The notes under the pieces are model-generated. The model searched no databases and was not told the origin of the DNA. It saw only the letters and a program-made list of their open reading frames with translations. 64,000 nt of DNA from assembly GCA_964058845.1 (NCBI GenBank), contig CAXKVR010000049.1:1-64000 (forward strand), written 5' to 3'. Source of the DNA: Carex sylvatica (Eukaryota > Streptophyta > Magnoliopsida > Poales > Cyperaceae). The translations under genes were made by a program, and so were the position numbers. Below are positions 47,408 to 58,935 of this stretch, in pieces. Each line of letters opens with the position of its first letter. The first letter of the stretch is position 1.

Positions 47408-47839
47408 CAGATCTCTACAGTCTCTGCATAAATCAAACTAAATTTGATCCGATTAAGATTAATCTAAACTGTCGGTATCAATTTGCTTGAGTCAGGTGAT
47501 TCAACCTAAAACACCTGACTCAAAATTGACTCACTAAAAATCGAATTAGCTCAACTAAACTCGTTAACAACTATGACAATATCGCTATTAATTTGCTTAT
47601 TCGTAAGTTTATCACATGCAGAAATTAATATTATATACGAGCATTCTAATCAAATCACTTATATGAACACGAGACATTTGACTCATAAATAACCTAAAAA
47701 AACTGATAAGAAATTATAAATTCTTATAAAATGAGTACTTATTATACAAGTATAACAGTTTAATTTGTGTGTGTATTATTTTTTTAAATAAGATATAATC
47801 AAGCTCTAAATTTGTGTTGTGAAAATGAATGTTGGTAAA

Positions 47840-48515
47840 CTAAGTAATTAAATATCGAAATGTTTTGGAAATCACATATTCCTCTTAAAATTAAAATCTT
47901 TCTATAGTTAGTAAGAAGAAATAAAATTCTTACTAAGATTAATTTGACAGTCAAAGGATGGCAGTGTGATCTTACTTGTGTTTTTTGTGATGAGATTGAA
48001 AGCACATAATATTTGTTTCTTCATTGCTCTTATGTTAAAATAATATGGAATTGGATTGCTGCATTCAATAATTTTATTTTTAACTATGATACTTTAGATG
48101 AATTATGGATGATTAATGTCGTTATTCCTTTAAAAGATAGATTATTAATAGAAATGTTACGAAGTGCTATCTTATAGACAATTTGGTTGGAAAGGAACTT
48201 AATTTATTTTAATGTGCTATCTTATAGACAATTTGGTTGGAAAGGAACTTAATTTATTTTAATGATTCCAACCCTTTACAAATTAAGAGTATAGCTACTA
48301 AAATTTCTTTAACCACTTTCTGGTGTCAATCTAGAGCTAATGATTTTCTTTTTAAATTAAGCCTAATGATGCCCCATGATGTTAAGGAACTACCAGATAT
48401 GCTAATGGAGGAGAAAGTCAGCAGTCTAGACACAGCTCAGGTGGTGGACCTTCTGCTGCCAATAGGTAGGGAGGATTCCATAGAGAAGGCCAATTTGCAA
48501 GATTCTTGAGCTGGC
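47840..48515 (+). pseudogene. LINE reverse-transcriptase C-terminal fragment (zf-RVT region)
   Basis: Plus-strand translation gives KSHIPLKIKIFL, LVRRNKILTKINLTVKGWQ, then CVFCDEIES, LFLHCSYVKIIWNWI, and after the duplication TIWLERNLIYFN. This is the zinc-binding segment after reverse transcriptase in plant L1-type LINE proteins; the Cys-Cys-His-Cys residues (CVFC and FLHC) are still present. In-frame stops fall where a Trp and another residue are expected, and a 50-bp tandem duplication shifts the frame, so it is dead. No upstream reverse transcriptase or endonuclease part is seen, so it is 5' truncated or eroded. Confidence 0.85.
48165..48264. repeat. Exact 50-bp tandem duplication in the LINE fragment
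   Basis: 48165-48214 and 48215-48264 are identical, starting TGCTATCTTATAGACAATTT. The duplication is not a multiple of three and breaks the former reading frame. Confidence 0.95.
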
Positions 48516-48554
48516 AACCACCAAAAGCAAATGTTTAGAGAAAAACAGAGTGAA

Positions 48555-48760
48555 TGTATCTTTTGACGTCCGTCGAAACTCTCTTGGTTGCTGGCACGAG
48601 ACATTAAAGAAGAGACCGAAATGTGGTTGAAGTGTTGTCGTGGTTTAGTTAGAATTGGTTGAGAGAAGGGTTTGATGTTTTATTTTATTTTAGTTTTCTG
48701 AAGTTGTAAACACATCTATTTTATTTGTACCCTGGTAGTCGCTACTTGGTTATCAAAAAA
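48555..48760 (+). mobile_element. Short retroposon with 16-bp target duplication
   Basis: A 206-bp insertion ending in an A-run and flanked by the exact 16-bp repeat AGAAAAACAGAGTGAA (48539-48554 and 48761-48776). The inside begins TGTATCTTTTGACGTCCGTC and has GGTAGTCGCTACTTGG near the end. There is no ORF and no A/B box that I can see, so it is either a 5'-truncated LINE tail or a SINE relative. Confidence 0.82.
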
Positions 48761-49034
48761 AGAAAAACAGAGTGAAGAGGATCAAGTTAATTGGGAAAAA
48801 TTAGCTTGATTATTAGTTCTTTACATGATTTGTTTTGTGTGTGGATTTTCTAAGTTGTCTGTTTTGCTGGTATTTTAGATACAGTTACTTTTGTGCTTTT
48901 CAAACTAGTATCACTTTGTAATATTTGTAAAACTCTTATGTGTTTGATATTGGTACCTCTTTTAAATACCATGTCAAGCGTTTTAGTTTCTATATAAAAC
49001 TGGTGGATATCTCCGCTACTTAATATATATATAG

Positions 49035-49437
49035 AGTAAGACTAGGGTGCTATGGGTTGTATAGATAGCTACGGTGCTACGACTCAATATTCGACTTTTC
49101 AAAATTCTAACGGTCGATCCGAACCATTCATCTTGTTCTACATATTAATATGTGTTTCAAGACCAAATTTTATATTTTTTTGTAAATTTTTTCTATTTTT
49201 TTAGATAGGTAGAAAATCACTTGATCTAAAAAATTCTGCACCATTCAGATATTTGATTTTCTAACTATCTAAAAAAATAGTAAAAAATTTCCAAAAAAAA
49301 TAAAATTTGGTCTCCAAACACATATTAATATGGAGAACAAGATGAACGGTTCGGATCGACCGTTAGGATTTTAAAAAATCGAATATTGAGCTGTAGCACC
49401 GTAGCTCTCTATGCAACCCATAGCACCCTAGCCTTAC
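49035..49437. mobile_element. Foldback MITE, AGTAAGACTAGGGTGC ends, in a (TA)n tract
   Basis: A 403-bp element whose arms start AGTAAGACTAGGGTGCTATG on the left and have the complement (AGTAAGGCTAGGGTGCTATG) on the right. They run inward through GGTCGATCCGAACCATTCAT and a TAGATAGGTAGAAAATCAC block. Both flanks are TATATATA, hiding the duplication. The ends resemble those of the GAGTAGAACTAGGGTG MULE family while the core matches the 3643-4042 family. Confidence 0.84.
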
Positions 49438-49439
49438 TA

Positions 49440-51600
49440 TATATATATATATATATATCGAAATGTTTTTAACAAACTATTTATAATATTTGAAGATGAT
49501 TTCCAACAATGTATCATAAAAAATAGGAAATTGTGTAAGACTTAGATATGGTTGCAACCTGGTCCCTGAAAACTTATTTAATTTTTTGTGTAAACACAAA
49601 ATCTCCTTGGAGCTCCCTATTACAACCCAAGACGAGCGATTATTATTGGTTGTGAAAAATTATCAATTTATAAAATCAAATGATTAGGTCATGGGATTTG
49701 CACTCGCCCCACCTTTTGAAAAGGATCAAGAGGAGAGAATTTTTTTAGAATGTGGTTGCAATCGAGGAGATATGATTGCTAACCATTACTAACCACCGAT
49801 CAAGAATATTGGCATCAATTAATCATATATTAATCCGCTATATATACCTTCTTAAAGGGAATCAATTATGACCATATCATGGCGGTAAAGTGTCAATTTT
49901 CTTTTTTGATTTCATGCTTTTATGATGAAAAGAGTTTAATATTTTCGTACCTTTTATCCTTTCATCTCTTCACTTTCGGCAGGTGTATATAAAATATGAT
50001 ATCATTTGAACTCAAAATATATGTAAATATTTGTATAATTTGGATAATTTTAAGCTGAATCACATCTACAACATTTTATTATGACGTTACTTTTTATGTG
50101 ATAGGTCTTATTCAAAACCCTAGCTAGTACCGCACGATGTGATTCGAGGAATCAAAATATGTTTTTTGTCTTTTGAAAAAGCAAGTTTTTTTTTTTAACG
50201 GTTTAGATTTGAAGATAAAATATGTTGTTTTTCTCTTCTCTTCAAAATCTGAATTATTGAGTTTGAATAGTTAATTAAAGAGAAACAAATTTATGTTTTT
50301 TTTTAAAGAAGAGCAGCAGATATTCTCCATGATTCGAGAGCTTTAAATCCATTTCATGCTCATTAAGCATTGATTTTCCATGCTCTTAATAGTTACTAGA
50401 ATGAAATTGTAATAAGTCAATTATGAATTCCTATAGAGGAACAAAATTGATTTATTTTATTTTCGGTGCTTATTTATACATTAAATACATTATATACATA
50501 TCTTTTAAACGAGGAGACCAACATAAACAAGGTAAATGAATAAAAATAAGCAAAATTATATGGACAAGTACATAAATGACACCACGAGAAGCTTTCGAAG
50601 CTTAAATCTCTTTATAATATTATTGTTCATAATTAGTTTTTTTAAGTATACGTTAGCGGTCAAGCCCCCAAACTGCATAATATCTATAAAAAAACATTTC
50701 ATTTGGATTTTAAACATGCAACCTTTCTTTTATATAGAGAATTATTCATAATTAGTTACAAGTTAAAAGGGTATGTGCATCAAACATATTTCAGATTAGT
50801 TTTACTTTTAATAATATATTATTGCAAATCTGATAGAACTAATCATGCATATTCCTAAAAAATATCTCCTCTGTATAGAAATAAAAATAATAATGTTCTA
50901 ATAAATAAATATCACTTGTTTAAGTTTTCATAGGACATCTAATCACGAAGTTGTGATGTATATATATGAAGTCAATTTTAGCAAAAATTCAATTGACTTC
51001 ATGGGACTAAGTTTGGTAAGGTAGAAGGTTTAAATTATTGACTCTACTAAAAAGATGTATCTTTGGAGATAAAATCTAAAAGCATCTACATCTCAACAAC
51101 TCTAAGGAAGTTAAACTTTATTTAACTAATTTATTTGAATAAAATTGATATATTCGGCTAGCTTAAGCTTCATTGACACATTAAGAACTAAGGAGGTTCT
51201 CTTTTTCATTTAATTAATAAGAATATATGGCAATTTTTTTTTTTCTCTCATCACTTTAAAATAAAAGCCTAGTTCAATATGTACAAATTAAAAATGTCTA
51301 ACATAAAACGAAGTTCTCGTGAATGCATTTCTAATTAACTAGTAATATTTTATGTCAATATTCTTAGACATACTTATTTTTTTTCGTTTGGACTTGTTTA
51401 GGAATGAAACTAGATGAATTATAATAAATTATTTTGAAATATGTATGGAACGGAATTGAAACAGAATGTAATTACGACAAAGTGAAATTGGGATGAAAAT
51501 TTGTAATCAAAACATTTTTGTTGCACTTTGTTCCTTCCTATTTTATAAAACTAGTAGGATGTCTGTTCTTTGTGTCAGGAGCGGAGGCAGGTAGACGATT
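49440..51600. other. AT-rich spacer, no gene seen
   Basis: More than 2 kb with no recognisable exon, long inverted repeat or tandem array. The frame at 50536-50751 has one hydrophobic stretch but no supporting context. Confidence 0.4.
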
Positions 51601-51946
51601 TTTTTTTTAAATAGAACTCTTTTTAATCAACGGAACAAGTACTTTATGCAGGATTTTTATAAAAATAGATTCCACTGATCCCTAGGATCGGTGTAGCAAG
51701 AAAACTATTTTCTGCACCGATCCTAGGAATTGGTGGAGCCATTTTTGTATCAGATCCTATGAATAAATGTGAAGTTTATTATATTAATGACTCCTACACC
51801 GATTCTTAGGATCTTCTAGAAATCGGTGGAGAAAATGGTTTTCTTTCTACACCGATTCTTAGGATCGGTGGAGGCTATTTTATAACAACTCCACGTACTG
51901 TGCTTGTTCCGTTAAAAGGTTCAAAAAAGTTCTATTTCAAAAAAAA
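51601..51946. mobile_element. Hairpin element with ACCGATCCTAGGATCGGT motifs
   Basis: An element of about 346 bp. Outer arms AAATAGAACTCTTTTTAATC and its rough complement; the next shared part is ACGGAACAAG against CTTGTTCCGT. Inside are four or more copies of CACCGATYCTAGGATCGGTG-like palindromes or halves, spaced by unique sequence. A target duplication is hidden by flanking A/T runs. Its class is not determined. Confidence 0.72.
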
Positions 51947-52208
51947 ATATTTATGTATAGTTTCTATATAATTTAGAGTAAAATATCATGATAATTTTTA
52001 AAAAAAGTTTCGTTCTCAGCATGAAATTTTTATATAATTGACTCTATTTATATTTAACTTTCAAGTTTCGAAGACTGATTCGGCTATTGCTTTGTACAGT
52101 TATTTCTATTATATAGTGAGATCTAATTTATATTTCAATTATATTATCATAATTCGTAATTTAAGGTAAGAATTAATCATGTTCCACCTAACATATATAT
52201 TATAAGAG

Positions 52209-52500
52209 TAAAACTCGAGTATTCTTGAGCCACTGAGCACTTGGTGAGTTTAATTCAAAATATATTGAATTAATTTCAAACGATAAATTTAAATTATTTT
52301 AAATTGATCTATTTTACGGATAATACGTTTAAATGCAAAATTCAAAAATTAATATACTATCAAGCGGTCCCAAAAAAAAGACTTTATAAGTTAATTTAAA
52401 TAAATTTATCTTTTATTATTTTTTAACCGCGTGACTTTATACTAAATGATTAATTCAAAATATTATAAATTTTACATGCAAACGTATTACTTGAGAAGTC
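52209..52500. repeat. GAGTAAAAC-family MITE, truncated
   Basis: Begins AGAGTAAAACTCGAGTATTC and carries the GAGCACTTGGTGAG, AATTGATCTATTTTACGGAT and CGTATTACTTGAGAAG landmarks, but the right terminus is replaced by a fragment of another element at about 52500. Confidence 0.6.
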
Positions 52501-52860
52501 TTTCTAACAAGATTATTTGTCGCAGTTTTTCTAATATTTAAGATTATTTGTCGCAGTCTTTCTAATAAATTTAATTATATAGTATTCCATCTATTTTTAA
52601 AGAAATATAAAATATTTCTAATATTTAATAGAAAAATCATAATATTTTCTATTTAATTAAAATAAAAATAAAAAATCTTATTTTCGGTACATTATTCACC
52701 AAAACTAGGATTTTTGGATCCTGAAAATTATTCTGCGAACTCAGGCTCTGGATCTGCAAAATAATTTATCGTATTTGATAGATTTCAGAGTTTTTACAAA
52801 TCGGGTGTAGATTTGAAAATTTTGTATTTTTCTAGATATTAATAAAAATTTCGGGTAAAA
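52500..52860. repeat. Fragment of the large MULE hairpin family
   Basis: TTATTTGTCGCAGTCTTTCTAA, here twice in direct order (about 52513 and 52545), then AGTATTCCATCTATTTTTAA and AATATTTCTAATATTT, match the right arm cores of 31785-33223 and 41049-42172. It ends AAAATTTCGGGT, resembling their TTTCGG terminus. The left arm is missing. Confidence 0.6.
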
Positions 52861-53301
52861 ACACTTAGTTGCACTCATAAGAATTTAGAATAAAATATAT
52901 ATATGTATTTTTTTTTTTGACAAATACACCCATGTGTAGACGTGTAGTCCAGTATTGTACGCTATTTGGTGGTAAGTTTTGATTTCCTACACTTTTTTAA
53001 ATTGAAAATATTACTTATGTAATTTCTCTTAGGTTGAAGTATGATTTAAACATAATTGAAATTGAATGAAGTTATGAAAAATTAAAACTAAAATATGAAT
53101 TTGTACTCAAAAACTTTTTTAGTACTTCGTCCCTTTCTATTTATGAGATATATTATTTCTCATTTCATGGGAATGCAATAGAGAACAAGCATTCTTTATA
53201 TATTATCACAGTATATTTAACTTTATTCTCTCACCGTCTCATACTTAATTAGTATAATTAAAATAACATAAAATGATTAAATTTTTGAGACTCCTCTCAT
53301 T

Positions 53302-54187
53302 TAGGGGTGGCAACGAATCGAACCGAACCGAACTTATCCTAGGTTTGAGTTTGGTTTGAATTAATTTCGAACCGAACCTGGTTTGATTTGTTTCGAATCG
53401 AACCTATTTCGAACCGAATTAATTGCGAACTACACGTTTTTCAAATCGAACCCGAATCGAATTACGAACCAAATTATTTTTTAGCAGCCCTAGTTATATT
53501 GATAGTTTATGCATTAATTTTTTTCTCGCGGGACAAAATTCACATGGCTTCCTTTTACCAGTATAAATGAGTGTTTTTAAGTTGAAAAATTATTCATGAA
53601 AAAATACATCACAACAAATAATCGTAAAAAGAGGATTAAGTACAAGAACTGAAATATACAGTAAAACAAGTAATCGTATCTCGAGTGCTCACTCGATCAA
53701 ACTCTTGATCAGACCATCTAATGAAGTAAGAATCCGAAAGGTAGAGAAAGAGGAGGAGATACGGCCGAAGAGAGAGGAAAGACAGCCATCTAGGCTGGAG
53801 AGAGGAGAGACAGCCAGTCGCCGAGAGCGTCGGCTAGATTTTGGAGCGAGAGGGAGAGTGAGTTAGGGAGAGGCAGAAAGAGAACTAGGTTATTAAGATT
53901 TGAAAGCGATGGAGCGTCGGCTAAGTTAAATTATAACTCTCTATCTTGGATTTTAATTTCATTAAGTAAATGAACGACCGATGTTATTATGAGATTCGAA
54001 CCACAAAAAAATCACGAACCTATTTCGATCGAACCAAGCTAGGTTTGAGTTTGGTTTGAATTAATTCCGAACCGAACCTGGTTTGGTTCGTTTCAATTCG
54101 AACCCATTTCGAATCGAATTAAACTCGAATCAAACCCGAATCAAACCCGAATCGAATTTCGAACCTCGAATTTTTTTGCCAGCTCTA
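53302..54187. mobile_element. Non-autonomous hAT element, GAACCGAA motif, with GC-rich insert
   Basis: An 886-bp element with ends TAGGGGTGGCAACGAATCG and TTTTTTTGCCAGCTCTA and an exact 8-bp duplication CTCTCATT (53294-53301 and 54188-54195). TTCGAACC, GAACCGAA and AATCGAA repeats fill the first 170 bp and last 180 bp. A long arm block around GGTTTGAGTTTGGTTTGAAT is present in direct orientation in both ends. The interior 53690-53930 is purine-rich and GC-rich, unlike the rest. Confidence 0.9.
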
Positions 54188-54377
54188 CTCTCATTTACAT
54201 GCGCCTTCGGCAAAGCAAATATTTTATTATTATTTTTTAAAATAGAGTTAGTGATTAACAATGTTGTTTTAGCTTCGTACAACGAAAAGAAAATATAAAA
54301 TTAAAATGAAAGAATATATAATCTATGCGTTGTATGAGGACAAAATTACGCTGTTAATATCTCTACTCAAGATGTAA

Positions 54378-54853
54378 TAGGGGTGTAAACGGATCGGATT
54401 TATTCAATTTTATCTGGATCCGAATCCGAAAAATTACCTAAATTATCCGATTCGTATCCGTATCTGAGACTATCCGTATCTGTATCCGTATCCGTATCCG
54501 TATCTGAAAAATTATAACAAATAAGAATACGGTAAGACTTTTAACTATCTGTATCCGATCGTTTACACTTTTAAACCACAACAAATGTGTTATATATTCT
54601 TAAATTAATTTATTAAATTGCATATTTTATCAATAATTTATTAAATTACATATAAATATATATTTCGATGAACAATATAACACCATGACATAATTAGTGA
54701 CTACTATTTTAATAATATAATAGATATTTCGTAACCAACTAACTAATTATGAAAAATATCCGTATCTGTCCGATATCCGATCCGTATCCGTATTCAAAGA
54801 TACGAATACAGCAAGATCACTATCCAATCCGTATCCGACCATTTAGACCCCTA
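54378..54853. mobile_element. Non-autonomous hAT element, TATCCG motif
   Basis: A 476-bp element. Ends TAGGGGTGTAAACGGATCGG and CCATTTAGACCCCTA. TATCCGTATCCG-type repeats fill the first 170 bp, and further copies sit at 54755-54840. No matching 8-bp flanks (GATGTAA side against AATAACAC), so the duplication is lost or the ends are slightly misplaced. Confidence 0.78.
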
Positions 54854-54999
54854 AATAACACACATAACAAAGAAAAGGAAAACAAAAATAAAAAAAATCT
54901 TACAATGCATAATTTATAGTTATGCTAATGTCCGGTCACAAACTACAAAGTCTCCCACAATGGATTTTTTCTTTGAACTTCCTTGTCTAATGGTTTGTA

Positions 55000-55476
55000 T
55001 AGGGGTGTTCAAACGGTTCGGTTTTTTTTATTTTTAACCGAATAAAAAAAATTTGGTTTAAATAGTTTGATTTTTCGGTTTAAATGGATCGGTTCGGTTG
55101 AATTTTTGAATTATTTCGGTTTAAATGGTTCGGTTCGGTTCAGACTAAACTGAATCGACTGAATTATATTGGTTCAAGTATGATTTATATATATTTTATT
55201 TGGTTCAATCATTGCTTTATTTCTTTCCTTTCTACATATTTTGTATGGAATTGAACAACTTATGTATGAACATATTTAATTTTCATTAATAATGGCACTA
55301 ATAGGTTTACTTCGGTTTGAACTGAACAAACCAAAATTTACTTCAGTTTGTTTGGTTCGGTTCTTAATCGATTTATAAGTTTAATCGGTTCGGTTCTATT
55401 TTTGAAAACCAAAAAAAAAATTTGGTTTGATTATTTTAGTTTGGTTTCAACCAAACCGACCGTTTGAACACCCTTA
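55000..55476. mobile_element. Non-autonomous hAT element, TTCGGTT motif, copy 2
   Basis: A 477-bp element. Ends TAGGGGTGTTCAAACGGTTC and CCGTTTGAACACCCTTA with an exact 8-bp duplication GGTTTGTA (54992-54999 and 55477-55484). It is collinear with 1138-1590, including AATTTACTTC(A/G)GTTTGTT and the AATGG(T/C)ACTAATAGGTTTA segment. Confidence 0.92.
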
Positions 55477-55484
55477 GGTTTGTA

Positions 55485-56635
55485 TACTCTTGGAAATAAT
55501 CTTGCCTATTCTTGGTCCGTAAATTATATCATTTTCATACTAGAATTCAGTCCAGAGAAAGTATCAATCACATAAAAAACCTCCACCTTTCTATTATAAT
55601 TGTGTTTACTTTTTCATAAGATTGTTATTGTCTACTTTCTACTGTTAGACTAGCTGACAAATAAGTATATGTAATAAGATACAAATACAAATAAGAATAT
55701 AGAACATTTTAGTTTCATTTGGGCAATACAAATACAAATAAGAATCTGTAATTTATAATATGTACCAATTTGTCATTTGTAATTTAGAAAGTGTTTTGAA
55801 CCCGAACCCATTTAAAAAAAATGAATCTTATGGAGAGAGAGATGTCATTGCAGAATATTCCGGAAATAAATAAAAATGGTACAAGAACTGGTACAGCAGG
55901 TAAAGTAACAATGGATGTTTATAGCAATAATTCCATCAAGAAGGTCACATATGGATAACGCGAGGGAGTAACCATCAAAATAATAATATTTATTTTTATT
56001 TCTCGTAATTTAGCAATCTCTTTTGTATTTTCTCTTTTAATTTTGCTTTACTTTATGAAACTTTAGCTAAACTAGCTTAGCTTAAATTGCTTTTGTAAAA
56101 ATATGATTCTCGCTTTGAGAACCTACAGTTAATGAAAAAAGGAACTGAATCTCTCTTTTTCTCTCGCTTTGAGTCTACTTCTAACTCAAATCCTGGTTTC
56201 GCCACTGACTATTGATGAATTCCATGCATCTTTTTAATACATTTTTAGTTGTTAATAACAGAGCTCTGATAACACCTTTACTCGAAAGTCAATAGACTAC
56301 AACTTTTGTTGTTTGTGGTGTCAATTACCTTTTTTTCCCGCTTGATATCATAACCGACCAAATACAGTATGAAGATTGGATTAATTAAATAGTTAATATC
56401 CCTATTATCTGCTGCCAACGGATATTAATACCTAATCCCTTTTCATTAAAAATAATTCACATTTTCTGTCAGCACATGCAAGTCTATTTGTTTTTCTCAT
56501 GCATCGAAACAAAAATAGCATAACACTTGCTCTATTAAAATAAATACTCTGTTTTTTGTGCGCTTCACAGGAAAATATTTCATCTGATATGGAAAGGAAG
56601 TAAAATGATGAAGATCTGATAAGTGATAACGTGGC
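55485..56635. other. Spacer, no gene seen
   Basis: AT-rich sequence. AATACAAATAAGAAT-like direct repeats occur at about 55683-55747. No exon with domain similarity is seen. Confidence 0.4.
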
Positions 56636-57795
56636 TAGGCGGGTAAAAAGTTTGTGGTTTGCTCGAACTCGGTTTGGAAAATGTTCGTAATTAGCTAGAT
56701 TGATTATGGCTCTGTTCGTTATTAATGAGTTCGAAGTTGGTCTAGTTTGGCTTGTATTTGCTCGACAAGTTTCTTGATTTTTTTTAAAGTTTGAAATTCA
56801 TAGACAATTTTATTGATACAAAAAAGTTATAAGCTAGCTGTTACATAAGATTAGACAACAAGTGTTTTTGATACTATATAGCTATAAACAAACTAAAAAT
56901 GCATATGGAGTATGTGCATCATGTGGATACAAATTTAGTCATTTTTGCTTGATTGTAATGATATAAACATAGTGATTATTTTCTCTGTGTGCATAGATTG
57001 TCTTGTTCGTACTGGCGAACTACATTGTAGAGGCACTGAATCAAATCAGACTGAAAACTAAATAAATCGAATTAGGACAATAACTACTCAGAAGTTTCAA
57101 TAAAGACATTAAATCAAACTGGACTAGAAACTGAATCAACCGGATCGGAACAGTCATCACTCAGAGGTTCCAATAGAGAATCGCCAGTGTAGAGAGAAAG
57201 AGAACATAAAGAAGGAGGAGAGACAAAAAGAAAAGAGAAGACGCAAAAAGAGGAAGAGCAACAACAACAAACAAACAATAACGACAGTAACAACAACAAA
57301 CACAACAATAAACAGAAAATAAAATAACAACAAAAGTACTATACAAATAAAAAAATAATATTTATAGTATATATCGATGGCTCGTACCTTGCTCTATTAT
57401 CGTAGGACGATAGAGAGAAAAATAACCGACGCTAAGAACCTCAAACGACTCTCAAAACGGCAGCCTTTTCTTTTTCTTCTGATTTTCGCTTGAATTCTCC
57501 CTGAATTTCGCCGCTTTGTAAGGCGGTGACTTCTCCCTGAATTTTATTGACTAGTTTCTCGTTTCGTTGCAAGAAGTAGATGAAGTTATTTTTAAATTTT
57601 TTACTGTTTTTATGTGTTAATCACAGGAGAATGAAATTTGTTGAAGGTAAAAAATACAACTCTTTATCTACATATATAGTTTATATACGGCTCACAATAT
57701 CAAATCGGTGAAATTTTTGACTCTTTACGTAGCTTACAACAATGGTTCGGCTCGTTCTGACACAAGCAAGCTAGAACTTTACCCAGCTCGACTTA
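56636..57795. repeat. Probable hAT relic (GCTCG motif) split by retroposon copy 3
   Basis: The left part starts TAGGCGGGTAAAAAGTTTG with GCTCGAACTCGG and GCTCGACAAG motifs. The right part (about 57680-57795) has GGCTCGTTCTGACACAAGCA and ACTTTACCCAGCTCG, roughly complementary. Between them lies a minus-strand retroposon (about 56785-57560). No clear 8-bp duplication. Confidence 0.45.
56785..57560 (-). mobile_element. Poly(A) retroposon, copy 3
   Basis: The minus-strand A-run appears as a T-run at about 56778-56786. Shared landmarks with 11495-12423 and 42447-43917 are AGCTGTTACATAAGATTAGA, GGCACTGAATCAAA, GACTCTCAAAACGGCA and a GAAGAGGAAG-type simple repeat. The 5' boundary (right side) is uncertain because no target duplication was found. 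Confidence 0.6.
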
Positions 57796-57799
57796 GGCT

Positions 57800-58930
57800 A
57801 GTTGCAATTATTGTCCTGAGATGAGAAGAAAACAGTCTCTTCCTCTTTGGCATAAACTTTGCACAAACGGTAAGTTTGTCGGATTTGTATATTTTTTTTT
57901 ATAATATCAGGTGTTTTATAAATAATAGTATGTAGTTGTTGGACGGATATAGTAGCATAAAGTATTTAATTGAGAATAATTAAAAATAACTGATCATAAT
58001 TAGAAATAATTCACTGACTATCGAAATTTTTTATAACAATTTAGTTACTATTAATGACTAATCGGTCGATTAATCGGTCTGATGCTTTTTACAACACTAA
58101 TAGTACCGTACAATAGGACCACAATTTTACAGTTCATATTATTCTCAGCTGAACCAAATATTTAGACTATAATAATCTCCTTTAAAATTTGTACCTGATT
58201 AAAAGAATGGTCCGGACAGGAGATACGAATGCAAGCTTGTCTGGGGACACAGGAAATCTGAAGAACTGCACTTAGTTCAGTCTGATGTGATGGCTGAACA
58301 CATTAAAGTGGTTCATGGACTTGGAATTTTATTAGAGAAAACGTGCTTTGCACATAAATGGGACCGACGATGCTTAAAATAATGGTGTTGGTTGAAAATT
58401 GTGAACCGTGTCTAAGTAAATGCTGGAGCGTACGGACCGAGATAAACAGTCTTAAAGCACGCAGAAGCCGACAGGTCAGAATGTTTTACATGCTTGCCCT
58501 TCAAATCATAATAAATAATTAAACACTTTTCAATCTAGCTAGGCTAGGCCCCTCCTTTTACTATTTTAATATTAATATATAATATTCGAAAATTTGACCT
58601 GAATATTACATTTGATGTATTTTTACTTACCCTAATACATTCTTTGATTTGATTAAATAACTATTTATAATATTCTAAGCAATATGAGTATGAACAGAAT
58701 ACTTTTCAAATTATTACTTTGTATATTTCCATACTTGACTAGTGTTTTTTTCCATATTATCATAATTACAATATTAGCCCTACAGGCTACAGCTTCATAA
58801 TTACAATAGAAAAAATAAGCAACAACACCACCACTAATAAAATACAGGAAACAAAAAGCTGAGCCCAAAATTTAAAATTATAATAGCTAAAAAGTTTGAT
58901 TTTGTTCAATATTTTTATTATGAACGCAAG
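57800..58930. other. Spacer, no gene seen
   Basis: About 57955-58090 shares ATTAATCGGT and related motifs with 46090-46190, a minor dispersed repeat. Otherwise nothing is supported. Confidence 0.4.
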
Positions 58931-58935
58931 TGTCA

